From Hanleya hanleyi (Eukaryota > Mollusca > Polyplacophora > Lepidopleurida > Hanleyidae), in contig JAVTVY010025429.1 in assembly GCA_036873755.1 (NCBI GenBank), forward strand, positions 45,947 through 109,946: DNA of 64,000 nucleotides, given 5' to 3'. Position numbers and translations under genes: made by a program. The notes beneath the pieces were generated by a model that made no database searches, was not told where the DNA came from, and was given only the letters and a program-made list of their open reading frames with translations. Shown here one piece after another: positions 12,901-27,900 of the stretch; within the stretch, counting starts at the first letter, position 1; each line of letters begins with the position of its first letter.

Positions 12901-15900
12901 CAATCCCAAAGGACATCCAGTGGCAAGGTACAATGTACCCACAATTACCAAATTTGTCCTAATCTGGTCAGTTTTTCAGAAGTTATTGTCTGGAAACTAA
13001 ATTTTAACTTGGCTCACAGGTGGTGCCACCTATAGGTGGATCAGCACAAAAAACAATCCCAAGCAAGACATGAGACTGAATATGATTTAAGAGTGAGAGT
13101 GAATATGATTTAACGTTGGTTTCAACTATATTTCAGACATACATGTATCACAACGTTGGGTCTTATTCCTTTTCACACCCGGGAACCACACGGGTAGGGT
13201 CGTATTCCTTTTTACACCCGGGAACCCTACGGGTGCCTCAGTTAGTCGCCTCTTACAACAAGCTGTCTGAGGAGCTGAGGCCTATTCTTACTATGACCTG
13301 CGGTGTGCACAATCACATCCCAGGTCAATCCCCGGACGCCCCACAGGGCGATCCTGGGACGAGGTACCCATGTACCAAATTTTAAAACAATCCTTGCAGT
13401 TTTTCAAAAGTTATTGTCTGGAATCAAAATTTTAACTTTGCCCCCAGGTGGAGCCACATATAGACGGATGGGCGCGAAAAACAATCTCAAGCGAGATCTT
13501 GAGGTGAGGTACCCACATATCAAATTTGAAAAGAATCCGTTCAGTTTTCAGAAGTTATTGTCCGGAAATGAAGTCGGACAGATGGACGTCCGCGCGGCAC
13601 AAAAGGATGGACAGATGCACACACGGACGGACTTCAGGTCCAGCCATAAGTGGTATAAATTTAGACAATGTAGATATAATCTTTAATGGAATATTGTACT
13701 AAATAGAATGTGACCTGGATAAAATAGGTCAAGGATAAAATAGGTCAAGGTCCGTCATCTTCAGCACACCTTTGGAGCATCACCAGATGTACACATAGTA
13801 TTAATTTGGAAAGCCTAGCATTAGTCCTTCATGTTATATCATAATAAACAGTATATGACCTTTTAGGCCATGCACAATAATATTTCTGTTTCCAGTAACC
13901 CTACCTACCCATACCAGTTTGGGTAGACAATTTTTTATATTTCATGTTTTTCAGCAGTAATCCATGAAATACTAATAAAAAAGGTGAAAAATAGGTCAAG
14001 GTCAGTCAACTGGGATAGGCTTCTAGTCAATCACGAATTGTACACATATGAATTTGGAGACCCTAGTTTCAATCCTTTAAAAAATATAGTAAATACTAAA
14101 GTTTGACCTTGATAGAATAGGTCAAGGTCAGTCATCTTCAGTACACCTCTGGACCTTCACCAGATGTGTACATAGTATTAATTTGAAAAGCCTAGCTTTA
14201 TTTATTCATGTTATATCATAATAAACAGTATATGACCTTTACAAAATAGGTCAAGGTCAGTCAACTGGGATAGGCTTCAAGTCAAACGAGTTGCACACAT
14301 AATATGAATTTGGAGACCCTAGATTTAATCCTTCAAAAAATATAGCAAATATTAAAATTTGACCTTGATAAAATAGGTCAAGGTCAGTAATCTTCAGTAC
14401 ACCTCTGGACCTTTGCCAGATGTATACAGAGTATTAATTTGGAAAGCCTAGATGTATATCTTCATGTTAGACCATAATAAACAGTATATGACCGTGTAAA
14501 AAATAAGTCAAGGTCAGTCAACTGGGATAGGCTTCTAGTCAATCACCAGTTGCGTAAGTAATATGAATTTGGAGCCCCTAGCTTCAATCCTTCAAGAAAT
14601 ATAGCAAATACTGAAATTTGACCTTGATAAAATAGGTCAAGGTCAGGCATCTTCAATACACCTCTGGACCTTTGCCAGATGTATACATAGTATTCATTTG
14701 AAAAGCCTAGATATATTTCTTCATGTCCGACCATAATAAACCGTATATAACCTTGAAAAAATAGGTCAAGGTCAGTCAATTGGGATAGGCTTCTAGCCAA
14801 TCACCAGTTGCATAAATAATATGAATTTGGAGACCCTAGTTTCAATTCTTCAAAAAATATAGCAAATACTATTTGACCTAAAAAAAAAGGTCAAGGTCAG
14901 TCATCTTCAGTACACCTCTGTACCTTCGCCAGATGTATACATGGCATTAATTTGGAAAGCCTAGCTTTATATCTTCATGTTAGATCATAATAAACAGTAT
15001 GACCTATAAAAAATAGGGATAGCCGTCTAGTCAATCAAGAGTTGCATACATGATATGAATTTGGAGACCCCGCTTTAATCCTTAAAAAAATATTGCAAAT
15101 ATTAAAATTTGACCTTGATAAAATAGGTCAAGGTCAGTCATTTTCAATAGGCTATTGTGTTTTTAATTGTGTTTAGTTAAACCGCTCTACACTGGGATAT
15201 TTTGTTAGAATAAAAGACTGGAAATATAGCATAGTAACTGAGAAATTATACCTGTAAACTTACATGTGACCGAAGGACATATCACAGTCGATGTCGCATG
15301 CTTCATCTTTAAATTTGATGATCGGGACACGGGCACGGGTGATCTTCTGAACATTAATACACTGTGGTACAAACTGTTGGATGATGTCCCCTATGGTGCG
15401 GAGGGTAAGTTGTGTGAATCCCCTCTCGTTTTCCAACCGTTTCTTTGTCATGAATTTCAGTTGTGGATTTCTATCAATCTGAATCAGATATAACTTGGGG
15501 TTAACATTCTCTAAGCTGAATATGAAACTACGATCGGATGGAAATTACAATTAAATGAAATGTATAAATAATGAAATTCAGTCATCAAGCCCTAAATGAA
15601 ATCCACGAGTCAATGAATATTAAAGCTATACATTGTACAATACATGTAGAAAGGAATCTCACATGAGGTATACACCTCTATTTGAAGGTGAGATTGTACA
15701 TCCTGGTCAGATAAGATTTTCAGGTGTGGGCATACTGCTCTAGTATTATCAATAGTCACAATTCCAGAGACTGAAAACTACAAACATCTCCTCTGGAGAT
15801 TCCATCCTAGGAGCTTAGACATTCTGTTGCTGTGATTGGTGGTAAGTAATATATGTATATACATGTACTTTCTGTATACTGGTAGTTTGCTATATCTTGT

Positions 15901-15917
15901 TAACCACTATGTTAGCA

Positions 15918-15948
<31 letters not shown>

Positions 15949-18900
15949 GCTTTATTTTCAGAGGGTCGACAAAAGTGTACACTCAGCTAGGTGCTGATCT
16001 TCCCGGAGGTCCTCCACAGACACACATCCTTTCATACACACACAAAGTGATTATACACAAAGTGATTATATGATATCTGATTTAACATATTTAAACAAAC
16101 TAACAACAAAAACATTACTATATACACATACAGAAATAACAGTTATATACAAAATAATGTCGCATCAGATCATTGATAAGTATTTAGATTTGAAACTCTG
16201 TACTGAGGAGGCACTGTGTGTATATCAGCTGGTGAGGAATTCGAAAGAGATGGTCCAGAATATGAAAGACTCTTTTTGAAAAGCTCTGAATGTGGGAATG
16301 GGATTATCAGCTTATCTTTTACTTGATGATCTTAGAGCTCTTTCCTGTGGAACAGTTAGAGAGAAGAGCTGTCTCATGTAATTTGGGTACAGGCCATTTA
16401 AAGATTTGTAGACAGTTAAAGCTTTGTTGTACACAACTAATTCATCTACTGTCTGCCATTGTAGAATTCTGAAAAGTTCAGCTGTAGGGATGTCTTTTGA
16501 TTTGTCTAGTACGAGTTGCGCAGCAGTTTTTTGAAGCTTGTATATTCTATTCATTAACTGGTTGGAACACGAACAGGGGTAGAAATATATTTTTTTTATC
16601 ATTTAGAAAGTGATCGTATAACAGTATTTTCGTTATTTTGGGATAACACTATCTTAGAATAGCACAAATTCTAGTGCTGAAAATTTGGTCGAGTCCCGTG
16701 CGGTATTCGAACCAGCGACCCCTGAGTCAGGCACCTAATCGCCAGCACTGTATGTCCGCGATCTAAACCACTCGGCCAACGGGCCTCCCACAAAAATAGG
16801 AGGTAGCAGACCGGTAGTCTTGAAAGCGAACATACACTACCCCTCTGATGATCGTAATGACACAGCTCCCAAAGCCGAATAGATATATTTTTTATCATTT
16901 AGAAAGTGATCGTATAAGAGTATTTTCGTTATTTTGGGATAACACTATCTTAGAATAGCACAAATTCTAGTGCTGAAAATTTGGTCGAGTCCCGTGCGGG
17001 ATTAAAACCAGCGACCCCAGAGGGTAGAAATATTCAAAATCATCAGCATTGTCCTACTGGTCAAAAAAGTTGCCGGACATTTTCATCTTTGTCAGGACAG
17101 AAAAGTTATTGTCAAACAAACTGCTGTCATTATCCTTCATGGAACTATTTCTGAGATTTGTTGAATGCACCAGTCACAAATGAATTTCTCAATCGCCCTT
17201 CGCCCTTTACTTTTGGTGTATCATGCACAGAACGTCTAGAGCTCTAATCAAACCATGGTCGATATATCTTACAACCTGCCTTAAAATTTGATGCAGGCAG
17301 AGGTTTTGGGGCTTTGTCTGTACTATTGGGCAGTATTTTCGATCTTTCTAACTCCCCTTGGTCACTGACTTTTTTTAAAGTACATGTAATGCCAAATTTG
17401 AACAGCCACCATTTTGTAACGAGGTATAGAAACGAGGTTTCCCGTCAATGTACACCTCATTCCGTGTGACCGACACGCTTCACCCGATGGCCTATGGATA
17501 CTTTCATCTGCATGACAAGCAGGCACATGGTAAATGTAGAAGGATGACATCAATTATTCAGTCCAATCAAATTGTAGCTCACGATGAATCCCCGTTCAAC
17601 ATTCCATTCCACAACAACATCAAGCATGGCGAATTGACTTTCGTTGAAATTTGCACATGAATTCGGGGAATAAAACAAAGACGAAGATGTTGCCCTTGTA
17701 AGCGTTCTCATAGCAGGTTTTATATTTTCTAGAGATTCAGGGCTGATGAACTGTGTCAGACAATTGTCCGAGGGACAAACCGTTTCGACCGGACAATACA
17801 ATTTTTTGCCTGACATGTCCGGCAAACAGATAGACATTTCGAGCCCTGACTAAGTATTAAAGGAGTACTTACTTCATTTTATATAGTTTCCTACTACAAA
17901 GGTTAGACCACTAATGAAATATAACCAACTATTTTACTGTCATTGAGGGTGATAATCTATTATTTTTTATTACAATTTGTGAAGTCAAGTTTGCGCTTTG
18001 AGGTCGACGTGGGCACTGCCATGTTGCCTGTAGGATGACGTGACTGATGACATCAGCATTCAGGACAATGTCACGGCTAACGCTTGATGCAAGGACGTTA
18101 AATTACGAACATTTGATTTACTCTGGGTCGGAGTCTCAATTCGAGGAAAGAACTGGCGTGGCAAATCCCATGAAGATAATTCCTAAAAGGAAAGTTTTTT
18201 AGGTTATATCCGCCAGCTGAAGAATTTCTTCTGCAAGTATTTCAACTGAGACTCGCCCAATTGAATTTGGACAAAATTTGAAGTTGAGCGCTAAACTAAA
18301 AGAGCATCCTCTGCAATGGTCTAGTGATTTGAGTTGAACGATGATGATTCTAAATTCTTAAACATTTTCATGCTTACACTTGAACTACTAAGATCAAAGG
18401 GAACGTCAGTGGATTTACTGGGTTCCTTTCCGTGGGAATTATCGGCATGACCAACACGAGAAACCTTAAATCTCCATGACGTTGTGATGTATTTGGATGA
18501 GTATACACTCACTTCCGCTCATCTAAAAACGTCCAGCGACGAAATATTCAATATTTCCTTTATTTCGCATTCTTTCTACATAAGTTTAATATAATAAGTT
18601 TTGGAATACAATTGCTGACAACTATAATCAAACTTAAAAATAAGGTAAGTACTCCTTTAAGATACTGGCAAAAATCAGACGATAGATAGATAGATAGATG
18701 ATTCTTTAATCTTCTTTAGAACCTATAGATGCAAAAAGCATGAGGGTGAGACTCACAAAACCCCTCGGCTTCACCCAAGCAAATGATGTGCAATCTATAC
18801 CAATCATCCAGAATTGTTTTTTTTTAGAGGATATCATCAATTCTGCAGAAATAACATCTACATTCAAGAATATATATCACAAAATCATATCTAGAATTAA

Positions 18901-21900
18901 TACACAAACAGGCCAGAATATTTCGTGAATGGACGGAAACTTTTTTTCGGTTCCGTCCGTCTATTCTATCTATGGGAACCCTCCTGAAACTAATATCAGG
19001 TTCCGTGAAATAATTGTATGGGAAACCTTTTTTTTCAAATGTCACAAAATGTTGTTTAAATTGTTGTTTTTATTTGCCATTTGTCTTTTATAAAATTGTG
19101 ATCATTATTCAAGCATGGTGAATTGGCTGTATGGTATTTGAAGAAATAAAGTATATTTATTTCACAGAGGTTCGTAAGTGATTCTGTCAAAATTTAACTC
19201 AATGTGGGGTCACGAGTCTTGTCGAATAGCTTGACAGTGTGCCGGGCACACTTTGCAGTGCGGAATTGAAATGTTCCGATTAGCGTCAGTTACTGGGTCA
19301 AAGTCAACACTGAACAAGCAATTTCTAACTGTTTTGAGGAAACCAATTCCCCACTTTCGCTTCGTGGCTCCTGACATTCCCCAGTCAAACAAAATAGCCC
19401 ATAGGGCTTCAATACCCCTCGGCTATCAGTTATTGTTTACACCCAGCAATCATGCATTGTAGCCCCGTGGGGATTGACCTGGGATGTCGTCGTGCACACT
19501 GCAAGTCATGGTAAGAATATGCCTCAGCTCCTCAGAGAGCTTGTCGTAAGAAGCGAATAAATGAGGCACCCGTGGGGTTCCCGGATGTGAAAAGGAATAG
19601 GACCCAACGTCGTGATATGACTGAAATATAGTTGCAAGCGACGTTAAATCCTATTCACTCACTCATGCATTCTATAATATCATCAGTGTATTTTTAGAAC
19701 TAGATTAACAAAAATGTGATCTGGTAGGGTTGGCTGTAGATCACTTTTGCCAAGGCCTGAGGTTCTGGTAGAGCATGATCGACCGAATTCTTAGTTCTAA
19801 ATATGCTCTTCTAAAAAGCTTATAATCAATAAAGTAATTTTATCTTGGAAATATAGATCAAGGTCAGTCATCTTCAAACAATTTCAAGTCAATTCTAATT
19901 TAATTGCATAAGGAACAGAAATTTGGAGAGCTTAGGCTTAACATATAGAATTTGACCTTTTAAAAATAGATCAAGGTCATTGATATTCTTCAATAGACTT
20001 CAGGTCCAGCCATAAGTGGTACAAATTTGGACAATGTAAATCTTTCATGGAATATTGTACTAAATAGAATCTGACCTGGATAAAATAGGTCAAGGATAAA
20101 ATAGGTCGAGGTCAGTCATCTTCAGCACACCTTTGGAGCATCACCAGATGTACACATAGTATTAATTTGGAAAGCCTAGCTTTATTCCTCAATGTTATAT
20201 CATAATAAACAGTATACTAGGTCAAGGTCAGTCAACTGGGGTAGGCTTCTAGTCAATCACGAGTTGCACACATAATATGGATTTGGAGACCTAGATTTAA
20301 TCCTTCAAAAAATATAGCAAATACTAAAATTTGACCTTGATAAAATAGGTCAAGGTCAGTCATCTTCAGTACACCTATCGACCTTTGCCAGATGTACACA
20401 TAGTATTACATTGGAAAGCCTAGATACAGTGGTCGAAATTTGATTATTTTTTCCTTAGCCATTTGGCTACCAGACATAACAAATTATTCGCCAAGTTGGC
20501 GAGGAGATAATTTTTTCACTCGCCGAAGGTTGACAGGGTTCGCACAGCTGGGAAAGATCAAAATTCCAGGACATTTCCAGGACAAAATTGCTGTTTTCCA
20601 GGACAAAGTTGCATGCATGATTACACAAATTGTACGTAATAAAAAAAACAAAACAAGATTATCTCCCCTGTTGTCACCAGGAAGTATGAAATACACGTGG
20701 AATATGGCTCCGTTTTCGGCTTGAAATATTTGTCACTAAAACGAACAACTCATTCAAAGATAGAGATTCTAATCTGAAGGACAACGGATGGGTAAATAAA
20801 TAATCGTACAAATTAAATCTTACGATATTATGCCTGAATCGGCCGTGGAAGAGCCAAAGAAAGATGTGATAGTCCGATTAATCCGCATATTTTATCGCTC
20901 ACGCTGATAGCAGGATTCATGCTTTGCACCTTTCGCGTGACTTTTCACGGCACTTTCCCCCATATTTCCAACATCGAACGTGTTTTGGCAAAGCCTGCAC
21001 TTCGCTCTGTGCAAAGACTCCTTGAGGCGCCATGCAGTCCCGGCAGTCCCGGCAGTCCGGATGACTCGGCCACGAAGAATTAAAATGACAAAGGCGTGAC
21101 ATCATGTCATTCTTTACATTTCTCTCTCAGATTAATGATCGGAGGTTTCCGTGAATATCCGTCACCATGGGAGCTCAGTGACGGATGTCTCAATTCGATA
21201 TTTGATTGGCCGAGAAGTTTTACTATATTTACTACGAAAGTTTATGAATGAATTGGCGCGTCAGTGAACTGGGGAATCCCCCGACAGCGATGACCGATCG
21301 TTGGAGTGAGCATTTGCCGACGGATGATTCGCAGCACAGTCATTCTATTGATTTTCCAGGACTTTCAAGGACACATACTATTTTTCCAGGACTTTCCAGT
21401 ACTGGAAAGCATACTTTTATTTTTCCAGGACATTTAAGGACATTCCAGGACTGTGCGAACCTTGGTTGAGCTATGTAGTGATCACGCAATTGCCTCCGCT
21501 GTCCTATTTCGCTGTGTTGAATGGAAGAGCAAGAATGCTTGTTGTAGGTTATCTCCCTTGACAACCTATTAATAGCTGCAGCTGTCCCAGATAGAATAGC
21601 CGTTTCGACTGGCTATGCGTTATGCTAAATTTTCGTTTACCATGAAATGTTTGAAAACGTAAGAACAATTTCGTTGCTTTTCTTCTTGACTCCCATATAC
21701 ATCTCCAGGACGATTATTCTGCTTCAAAAGCCAAGAATTTCCTCCATGATCTCGGCAATAAGATATATTCATCAAACCAGACACATGGTTAGTTTTACTT
21801 CACTGGACTGAGTAATTCTCAATTCACATCGTTCATACCCGAGCTTGAAAGATTGGATCAAACAAGACCGTCTGTACTTCAATAACTGACTTGTTTATTA

Positions 21901-24900
21901 TTATCAAACTCCAAAGTGTGCATACAAACACCACATCGACACAGTTCCGTCATTATATGTAATAAAGGTATACCACTTCAACCACTTAGCCCCTGCTAGC
22001 AGAACAGAACAATTCTTTTATCATGCTGCGGAAGATAGGCCTACGTACATGCAGTACCAACGATTCAGAATCCGACAACAAAAAATAAATAAACTCCGGC
22101 TCGCGATACCATAACAACATGCACTCAGTTCAAGGTCGCATGCGTTGGGTGCATTCAGTGGTCAAAATAAATTACAGCTTGAACACACGTCGACGAGCAA
22201 TGCTGAGAGAGAAAAAAAAAGAATCATTTGAATGGGCTGGGTACACTCTAGACAGACACGTAGCACTGAGCAGGTGGCGATAAACGATACTGGAGGACAA
22301 CAATTTATTCGACAGTTTGGCAACAACTAGAATTTTCCTGTCGCCATATATGCGACTAGAGAGAATTTTTATTCGCCGAGTTCTCATTTCTATTCGCCGT
22401 TGGCGACATGGCGAGCGTGATTTTCGACCACTGCTAGATATATTTCATGTTAGACCATAATACACAGCATATGACCTTGAAAAATAGGTCAAGGTCAGTC
22501 AACTGGGATAGGCTTCTAGTCAATCACCAGTTGCATAACTAATATGAATTTAGAGACCCTAGCTTCAATCCTTCAAAAAATTTAGAAATACTAAAATTTG
22601 ACCTTGATAAAATAGGTCAAGGTCAGTCTTCTTCAGTACACCTCTGGACCTTCGCCAGATGTATACGTAGTATTAATGTGGAAAGCCTAGATTTATTTCT
22701 TCATGTTATATCATAATAAACAGTATATGACCGTTAAAAAATAGGTCAAGGTCAGTCAACTGGGATAGGCTTCTAGTCAATCACGAGTTGCATACATATT
22801 ATGAATTTGGAGACCCTAGCTTTAATCCTTCAAAAAATATAGCAAATATAAAATTTGACCTTGATGAAATAGGTCAAGGTCAGTCATCTTCAGTACACCT
22901 CTGGACCTTTGCCAGATGTATACATAGTATCAATTTGGAAAGCCTAGGTATATTTCTTCATGTTACACTATAATAAACAAAATATGACCTTGAAAAAATA
23001 GGTCAAGGTCAGTCAACTGGGATAGGCTTCTAGTCAATCACCAGTTGCATAAGTAATATGAATTCGGAGACCCTAGCTTCAATCCTTCAAAAAATATAGC
23101 AAATACTGTAATTTGACCTTGATAAACTAGGTCAAGGTCAGTCATCTTCAGTACACCTCTGGACCTTCGCCAGATGTATACATTGTATTAATTTGGAAAG
23201 CCTAGCTTTATTTCTTCATTTTATATTATAATAAACAGTATATGACCTATAAAAAATAGGTCAAGGTCAATCAACTGGGGCAGGCTTCTAGTCAATCACC
23301 AGTTGCATAAGTAATATGAATTTGGAGATCCTAACTTCAATCCTTCAAAAAATATAGCAAATACTATAATTTGACCTTGATGAAATAGGTCAAGGTCAGT
23401 CCTTTTTAATAGGCTTCTGACTCTTCACCCGATACATTTGTGGTATGAATTTACAATGCCTGGCTATAATTCTTCTTGAGATATCGTGTTCACAAGAAAG
23501 ATGGACAGACAGACGGACAGACAGACGGACAGACAACGCTGACGACGACAATACCCTTCGGGCAAAATTTGCCCGAGGGGTAACAAGGAACTGAACAACA
23601 GAATTTACTACAAATGCGTGTTCACCATGAATGCATCAGACCAGGGAGATTCCCGGGTGATCATAAACTGATGACGCGCACAAGCAGGGCTCCCACTGAC
23701 CCATCGCCAAAATATAGGGCCATAATGACCAAAATATAGAGCAAATATAGGGATATAGACCAAAATATGGGGCAAAATCCAGAAAACAGTGCATTTCAGT
23801 CACCAATAGGGATGATTAGTTGTTAGTTACAATCTCATAGGATCAGTGTTTTTATCCAAAAACAACCTGTACTCATCAGTGGGACAAGGTAGTAAAGAAG
23901 AAACTCAGTACAATTAGTTTGGACACTTCCGACTCGGTCGCGTTGTTATTTTGGAGGGTTTAAATAAGCCAACTATTCGTGTATATGTATCACAATAAAT
24001 ACAAGGTCAGAGCTGTGCGAAAAGCACGAATAATGCTGAAAATATAGGAATAATAGGGCAAATTCGGTCAAATTTGAGAAAATACATTGTATAGGGAACA
24101 AGAGCCCAAGGGGCTTCAATATACGCCCATGTATCTGGAATTACATTGGTCCAAATTTCAAGGTTGTTTAATAGCCTTGATTCCAATTGGTAGCTAGCCT
24201 ACAATATTATGCTTCTGAGAATGTAACATATAACATCCTATATTGAATGATAAACTAAAACGAGCTTAACTCTAGGTAACTAGTTGACCTTGAAGCAAGA
24301 GCTGAGAGCTCACATATCCCACACTGAAATCGACAATAGTCAAACACAAGAAAATAGTTTTCCTGCAAATGGATTCCTTTCAGACGAGAGAACTTTTCAT
24401 GAAGGAAGAAGAAACTGATGAAGTAAACCTTTGTTCTTGAGTTAATAAATAGGTATGAAGTTCATAAAGGACCCCTTTCCCCGTTAAACTAGTAAATGTA
24501 TGGTTTTTATTTCACAACAGTTTAACTAAATGTTGCTGTTTCAAATATGGGAGACAACTTCACAGGACGAATGCCATATACATGTAGGGGAGAAAATTCT
24601 GAATATTCCAACGCATATGGTCAGCTAAACTTGTACTTGACTCAGTTTTGAAGGACTGTGACCTTGACCTTGGACAAATTGATCTCAAAATGTATGGTTC
24701 CTCTCTGCCATGCGAGTAAGGTAAGCTTATACTCAAAGTTTGGTACCATTCCATACCTTTGGAACTAGAGCTGTCGCATGGACAACAAATGTTAATGGAT
24801 GAATGGACAGAACGCAACATCACATTACACGACTTCGTCTTCGACAGGCATATGAAAATGTGACTTTTAATGATTTCTTGATTTTGGGGTAACAGTGACC

Positions 24901-27900
24901 TTGACCTTGACCCACATTTTGGTATGTAACACATGTCCCTCTAATGTATCCTACTGGCAGAAAAAAAGTTATTTTTTAATGATTTCCTGATTTTGGGATC
25001 AGTGACCTTGACCTTTGACCTTGACCTAAATTTTGGTACATGACATCGTCTTCCCTCAATGTATCAATGGACACAAAAAAATCATGATTTTTATGAATTT
25101 CATGATTTTGGGGGACAGTGACCTCGACGTTCAGCCTTGACCTACATTTCGGTATGTACTACATCATGTCTCCCTAATGTATCTACTGACACAAAAATTT
25201 AGTAATTTTTAATTAATTCCTGATTTTTAAGTCACACTGACCTTTGACCTAGATTCTGGGGTCACAGTGACCTTGACTATTGACCTGGATCTAATTTTCG
25301 GTACATGACGAAACAGCTCCCCGTAATTTCTCAATGGACTCAAAAAATCATGATTTTTAACAATTTTACAATTTTGGGGTCACAGTGACCTTGACATTTG
25401 ACCTTGACCTACATTTTGGTACACGACATCGTCTTCCCTCAATGTATCAATAGACACAAAAAAAATCATGATTTTTATGAATTTCATGATTTTGGAGGAC
25501 AGTGACCTCGACGTTCAGCCTTGACCTACATTTTGGTATGTACTACATCATGTCTCCCTAATGTATATACTGACACAAATTTTTTGTAATTTTTAATGAA
25601 TTCCTGATTTTTAAGTCACACTGACCTTTGCCCTAGATTCTGGGGTCACAGTGACCTTGACTATTGACCTGGATCTAATTTTCGGTACATGACGAAACGG
25701 CTCCCCGTAATTTCTCAATGGACTCAAAAAATCATGATTTTTAACAATTTTACAATTTTGGGGTCACAGTGACCTTGACATTTGACCGTGACCTACATTT
25801 TGGTATGCGACACTTCATTTCCCCATATTGAATCCATTCACAACAAATTTGAAATTTTTAATGATTTCTTGATTTTTGTCACACTGATCTTTTGACCTCT
25901 GACCTACATTCGGTATGCAAGACACCGTTTCCCCCTAGGGCATCCACACACCCTGCATACCAAACGGCTGCTCCAACTTCCGGCGGAGGGTGAACTTCCG
26001 CCGGAGGGAAATTACAAATTTGAGAAGTTAAGTAAGTTCAGATTTTTCATTTTTTTGGTAGTTTTCACGTATTTACTACTCGAAAATTGAATGAGAAAAT
26101 GTTCTCAAGGGGACGCGTTAGCAATTCGTGTGAAATTTTCAACTCGTCCTTGCATTATTTTTTAATTACAATTCATTTTATCTGACATTAAGAGCTAGAT
26201 TGCAACATAACAGTGATTAGATGCTTAAAAAATCATCTATCTTTGTATCCTTCGCCAAATAAGTTATAGATATATGAAGAATAGTTCCTTAACAGCAGGC
26301 TGATAGCTTGTAGTTTCAGATAGTTCAATGTACTTCGGTCAATGTTAGATTTCTAGCCCATGCATGTTCGTATATGATACAAATACCGCCGGAGGAACAT
26401 GTCTCGAAGATATGATTACCGCCGGAGGATCTAATCTCTAATTGCGTTTGTCTATGTACACGATCAGGCCACTTTATTATATGTTAACCATGCAGACATA
26501 GCCATTTTATCCTCGACATTTACGCCCATCGTGCCAACTCGTGTATTGGCCTAGGCGTTCTCGTCAGCATTGTAATTTTCCGGTCTCTTTGGCGAATCAT
26601 TCTCCCCTGTGTAACCCCCTAAACTGTCGGTGAAACAACCAAATTTCTGACAGTATGAGATATACAATCTGACGCCGTGAGAATGTTGCGAATGTGTATC
26701 CGTCGGATACAGTCTAGGTATCGGATAACCCTCAAACACTGTTGAGAGCATCTATTTAGAGCACCATTAAGCGTTTCTGAACAAGAAGTACCGTAATAGA
26801 TAACCATTTCTGAGTTTATTGAGTTGTTTAAACTACACGATTTATGGAAAAATTAGGTAATAAAGATAGGATTTGGTTAGACCCTGTGATTATATTGGGT
26901 CTGATTTTAGTTAGACTGGGGACCGGCTAGGCCCCGGAAGCTCTGGGGTTCTAGGCAGCCGGAGACGCATTCTGGCCAATTCCCGATGGATAAAATCGCA
27001 AATCATCTCTCAATTATCGCTCGTATTTTGATAGTTTTTGTGTTTTTCTGTGAGGGTTCCTGGAATTGTTTTTGAAAATCTAAACGTGAAATGGCGCGTT
27101 CTGGCATTTTGACAGCTATTTCCCACTTTCGAGAACTGTATTTTTTAGACTGATGTACAACAAAAAGTAGAATGGTTTTTGAAATGGAATTAATCACTTT
27201 TTATGGTCTCTACTGAGATTTTTATACTTATATTTAGTAAATAGGGTCCTGTTGCATTTTGACGGAATATTTGGACTTAGAACTTTTGTAGAGTGAACTA
27301 ACGGAACTAACTTTCTTCTCTCTAGTAGGTCGGGGATATTCTTAAATCTAGATTTAAAATTGTGCTTTCTAGACAGTACAGCCTATTTTCGACTTGTTTT
27401 GGATTAACCCTATCTGGCCTGGGCGATTTGGGATGTACCGCAGCCTGGGGGGGGGGAGTGCCCTCTAAGGCTAGAGGGCTGAAACTTACCACACTATATC
27501 TTTGGGTCAAGCTCTACAAGAAAATGTAAAAAAAATCCAAGATGGCCGCCATGATGACGTCACAGACGTCATTTTCTAAAAGAGCATTTTTGGACGATTT
27601 TTGGTCAAAATCTTCGAATTTTTTTACTTTGTTTTTTCTTCGCAAAAACTGCATGATAGATTAGTAAATAATAATCTGATATGAAATAAAATAAGTTTTG
27701 CCCACTTTTCTATACAGAAAAGTAAAAATTTTGAAGAAATATGACGAAAACATCACTTTTTCTGGTACCCCACATGGCCACCATTTTGAATTTACCCATG
27801 ATCCTCTGCTCGTGAGGTTATGCAAATAGGCTCAAAATGATAATAATGATAACCTATAACGTGACGAAGTTTCTGCTCTTCATTTTTTGGCGTTCCGGAG

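Larger units (their letters stand above)
19700..23581 (+). mobile_element. Family B element, copy 2, split by a hAT-like insertion
   Basis: The array of ~250-bp units runs 19855-20426 and resumes 22441-23470. GACAGACGGACA microsatellite (23500-23535) and a 14-bp-stem hairpin at 23553-23581 (ACCCTTCGGGCAAA / TTTGCCCGAGGGGT) follow. The hairpin plus microsatellite end is the same design as families A, C and D. The 5' boundary is uncertain. Confidence 0.7.
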
